A DNA stretch of 64,000 nt, taken from assembly GCA_009991595.1 (NCBI GenBank), contig JAACVK010000033.1, positions 1 through 64,000 of the forward strand, read 5' to 3'. Positions 61,470-64,000 of the stretch are shown piece by piece. How positions within the stretch are numbered: the stretch's first letter is position 1; each line of letters opens with the position of its first letter. The DNA is from a bacterium. Lineage in GTDB: Bacteria > Bdellovibrionota > UBA2428. The notes under the pieces were generated by a model. The model was given only the letters and a program-made list of their open reading frames with translations. It ran no database searches and was not told the DNA's origin. The translations under genes and the position numbers were made by a program.

Positions 61470-64000
61470 GTGTCATTTACTAATTCAAAATTAAGCTCTG
61501 ACTTGATCTGATTTTTTTTTGTGTCTAGCTCAAAGGCATGCTCGCTAGGACTGGCTTTAAGTCGTCGTTTTTTTAAATACTCTGAATCAACTTCGATTGT
61601 GTATGAGCCCGGGGGTAAGTCTTCTATCAAAAAATATCCATCGAAGCTGCTTCGAACTTCTCCGACCTTAGTTTCGCTCAAGTCGTGGACAATCAATGTA
61701 GCCCCTCTAACTTCTTTGATTGTTTCCCCGGATCTTTCTAGAACAAAGCCTTCGGCTTCTAGAATGTCGGTGGCGGGAAATTCCACAACGTTTAGAGTGT
61801 TTGGGCGCACTTGAATTCTTTGATTCATGTTTGAGGCTCTAAGATTCATATTAGAAAGCGCTACGGAGTTTACTTGAAGTTCATAGGTTTCAAAATTGCT
61901 CAATTGTTTAAAGAGCGCCCGTCCTTCGGAGTTGGTCTTTACAATCTCGTGACTTGGGTTAATTGTGAATGGAATGTTCTCAAGAGATTCTTCACTGTCT
62001 TTATCCCAAGTCCCGTTAAAGTTCTTGTCATGAAAGACGATCGCTTCAGCGTAGGAAACATCTGTTAGTCTTTCGTTAGAGCTTATAAAGCGACTCATAT
62101 TTCTTACGCTTCCAATGGAGTTACTTATATCAATCCCTATATAGGCATTTTTATCAGTAGCATAGGAACTCTGGACTCCAACTCCGATCAGGTCTGAGAA
62201 AGATTTTTGGGCCCCTATCTTAAATGTGGTCACTTCATTAATGAGGTTGTGTGTGGTGTTGAAAAGTGTCTTTAGATCCCATCGGTCGATGCTGTAGGAG
62301 ACATCAGAGGCAATCTCTTCGATGCTTTCAAAAGTGTAGTCAATAGAGCTCTGAACCCTGAAGGGGAATAGAAAGAAAAGAGCTCTTAGTTCCCCCGACC
62401 AAAATCTTTCGGATGGAATGTGTGTTTGCTTGAGCGATTTTTGCCAGTTAATAGCTCCCGTTCTAAACAGGAAACTCGACTCTATTTCCTCTTCAAAGCT
62501 ATAAGGTTGAAACAACTTAGTGCTGTAGGTGCTTTTTAGCCCGGTTCGGCCCCAGAGATTTGAAAAATGATTCAACCTTAAGTGATGAGCGAGACCTCTA
62601 TCGGCTTCTTGTTGGGGGTAGATGTCTGAAACAAAGTTGTTGAGGTAAGTGTAATTCAGGGACAGTCTTTGCGACCCCAAAGAAGATCTCAATTGTGTGT
62701 CTATTGCATAAGCTTTTTGATTTGTATGAATGTAGTTTGCCTCATAATTGACCTGGGATTCGTGCCCGGACAAGCCGAAGCTTGAGAAATTTCTTTGAAT
62801 GAAGTCATTTCCTTCAAAATAGCTGAGACGATTGAAGGATAGGTCTAGATTTAGCTTTTTTGAAAGCCCAACTTTTCCTAGTGCTTGATAGTTTGTTCTA
62901 TCTAGATTCTCTACAAGACCAAAGGCGAAGTTGTAGTCTCCTCTTTTTAAAAAATTGTCATCTACGTTGAGATCTTCGTAGTGTTCTTGAACCTCGCCGT
63001 GCGGTCCGTAGTAGATAACTTTATAGTTGTTTTTCCCATGAAAAATTTCGATGTTTTCAAAGATAAGAACGCCGAACTTGTCGGTTCTGCCTGCAGCGAC
63101 AAGGACCGAGTTGTGATAAAGCTCCGCATCCCACTCCGGAGGACCCTCTAGTCTTAGGCTTCGCTCGTCAAAACGAAAGTGTTTTAACAGGGGAAATGAA
63201 CTTACCGTGAAGCCCTTTCCTTGGCGCGAGTAGAGAACGCTCGGTGCAGATTGTAGGTAAACGTCATAGGCGCTAATTTGTCTTACTTTTAAGGGGCCTT
63301 GGTAGAGGCCATCTGGGTCTCTCATTAGAAAGGTGAGTCTGTGGTTGTAGTAACCCCTTAAATCATAGTTATGGCTGTATTTTGATTCGATTCCGAGGAA
63401 CTCTGTCTCGGCTTGAATTTTGTGAACATTCACGTTTTCGGCTTTGGTGTTGGGTCGCTTGGAGACGCTCGAATGAAAGTCTTGATCAATAAAAGGCCCA
63501 TGAAAACCTTTAGTTTTTGCTTTACTACCTTCGTCGAGCGTATTCTTTTGGGCTTTACGGTTCAAAAGCTGCGCCTGAATCTGCTTACGCTCTTTCTCTT
63601 GTAGGCTTGGTAAAGTGCGCTTTGGGCGAATGCTGATGATTGATCGGAAGGGTTCAATTTCAACCTTTAGCTCGAACCATTTTTCGAGGAGTTCCTTTGG
63701 AATGTAAAAGTCATTTTCGTAGAGGTATCCCAAGGGGCAGTCTTCTTGATTTCCTTTTATTAAAATCTTAGAGATTTGAGGAGTCTCAATAGAGCATTCC
63801 TTTAGGTCTAGGTAGAATTCCTCTTTGTTGTTGTATAGAAAGCCCTTGGCTACATAGTCGTCTCCAAGAACGTTAATTTTGAAGCCCAGGCTAAAGGCGA
63901 ACTCTTCCAGGGGAATGTATACTTTGTTTTCGACGAACTGAGTCGGAAGCGCTTGGTTGAAGACAAGCCGACTGGGGCCTCTTAGCTCTAATAATCTCTC
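61445..64000 (-). CDS. Usher-like outer-membrane protein, 5' end beyond the window
   Basis: The minus-strand frame stays open to the window edge, so at least 851 residues are present and the true start lies further right. The first visible part (LVFNQALPTQFVENKVYIPL, then EFAFSLGF) looks like an N-terminal usher or copper-amine-oxidase-N-like segment. A middle block (GPPEWDAELYHNSVL, then NYKVIYYGPHGEVQE) matches usher plug/strand patterns, and a long beta-strand-rich stretch follows. The C-terminal 200 residues resemble carboxypeptidase-regulatory-like or SdrD-B-like beta domains (VVFHDKNFNGTWDKDSEE and GYFLIEDLPPGSYTIEVD). It probably forms the outer-membrane export pore for the neighbouring subunit. 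Confidence 0.65.
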   Translation of the reverse strand, partial: ERLLELRGPSRLVFNQALPTQFVENKVYIPLEEFAFSLGFKINVLGDDYVAKGFLYNNKEEFYLDLKECSIETPQISKILIKGNQEDCPLGYLYENDFYIPKELLEKWFELKVEIEPFRSIISIRPKRTLPSLQEKERKQIQAQLLNRKAQKNTLDEGSKAKTKGFHGPFIDQDFHSSVSKRPNTKAENVNVHKIQAETEFLGIESKYSHNYDLRGYYNHRLTFLMRDPDGLYQGPLKVRQISAYDVYLQSAPSVLYSRQGKGFTVSSFPLLKHFRFDERSLRLEGPPEWDAELYHNSVLVAAGRTDKFGVLIFENIEIFHGKNNYKVIYYGPHGEVQEHYEDLNVDDNFLKRGDYNFAFGLVENLDRTNYQALGKVGLSKKLNLDLSFNRLSYFEGNDFIQRNFSSFGLSGHESQVNYEANYIHTNQKAYAIDTQLRSSLGSQRLSLNYTYLNNFVSDIYPQQEADRGLAHHLRLNHFSNLWGRTGLKSTYSTKLFQPYSFEEEIESSFLFRTGAINWQKSLKQTHIPSERFWSGELRALFFLFPFRVQSSIDYTFESIEEIASDVSYSIDRWDLKTLFNTTHNLINEVTTFKIGAQKSFSDLIGVGVQSSYATDKNAYIGIDISNSIGSVRNMSRFISSNERLTDVSYAEAIVFHDKNFNGTWDKDSEESLENIPFTINPSHEIVKTNSEGRALFKQLSNFETYELQVNSVALSNMNLRASNMNQRIQVRPNTLNVVEFPATDILEAEGFVLERSGETIKEVRGATLIVHDLSETKVGEVRSSFDGYFLIEDLPPGSYTIEVDSEYLKKRRLKASPSEHAFELDTKKNQIKSELNFELVNDTKKSEELN

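Overview
The window looks like chromosome from a Gram-negative bacterium with a large secretome, most plausibly a member of the Bdellovibrionota or a related deltaproteobacterial lineage. This is inference: many short lipoproteins and secreted hydrolases, a chaperone/usher-type locus, an exported L,D-transpeptidase, and frequent GTG/TTG starts. No rRNA or other phylogenetic marker is present to settle it. Most of the window is ordinary housekeeping and envelope gene content, densely packed on both strands.

Layout. 1-5.6 kb: end of an EamA-type transporter, a pyroglutamyl-peptidase-like gene, then a tight arginine biosynthesis operon argD-argC-argJ-argB. 5.6-8.5 kb: a glutamyl-Q tRNA(Asp) synthetase-like gene that stops at its KMSKS-type loop, two long hairpins sharing a conserved loop, and a convergent SelO-like gene. 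8.6-25.6 kb: an M3 peptidase lipoprotein, trhO, an exported NadD-like nucleotidyltransferase, a secreted glycerophosphodiesterase, a BASS transporter plus acyl-CoA ligase pair, a secreted papain-fold protein, small secreted or membrane proteins, a GreA/B-like protein, acetyl-CoA synthetase, a thiamine pyrophosphokinase-like protein and a VIT1-type transporter. 25.6-31 kb: a secreted pectate-lyase-like beta-helix protein and the nrdA-nrdB operon. The NrdB carries Phe at the tyrosyl-radical position (class Ic). 31-39.8 kb: secreted M14 peptidase, envelope proteins, L,D-transpeptidase, dinB, a zinc alcohol dehydrogenase and a GHL10-type glycosyl hydrolase.

39.8-46.5 kb is a degraded AT-rich island ending at the 3' end of a tRNA-Cys gene. 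It holds a tyrosine-integrase pseudogene with an in-frame stop, a frameshifted unknown gene, a predicted type II restriction-modification pair followed by an AIPR-family gene (phage defence), and a decayed IS481-family element touching the tRNA.

46.8-64 kb: an fmdB-groES-groEL operon with a 5' leader hairpin and a strong terminator, a HEAGH metallopeptidase, a serine hydrolase of the beta-lactamase fold, a DTW-domain RNA modifier, a BaiN-like flavoprotein and a pseudouridine synthase in one run, then a TPR-thioredoxin lipoprotein, a beta-propeller protein and typA. The window ends with a PapD-like chaperone, a small DUF4402 secreted subunit and a very divergent usher-like outer-membrane protein that runs off the edge. 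Together these three look like a surface-fibre assembly system of an unusual type.

The most unusual signals are the paired conserved-loop hairpins at 6.4-6.6 kb, the class Ic ribonucleotide reductase, the signal-peptide-bearing nucleotidyltransferase, the R-M/AIPR island and the divergent chaperone-usher locus.
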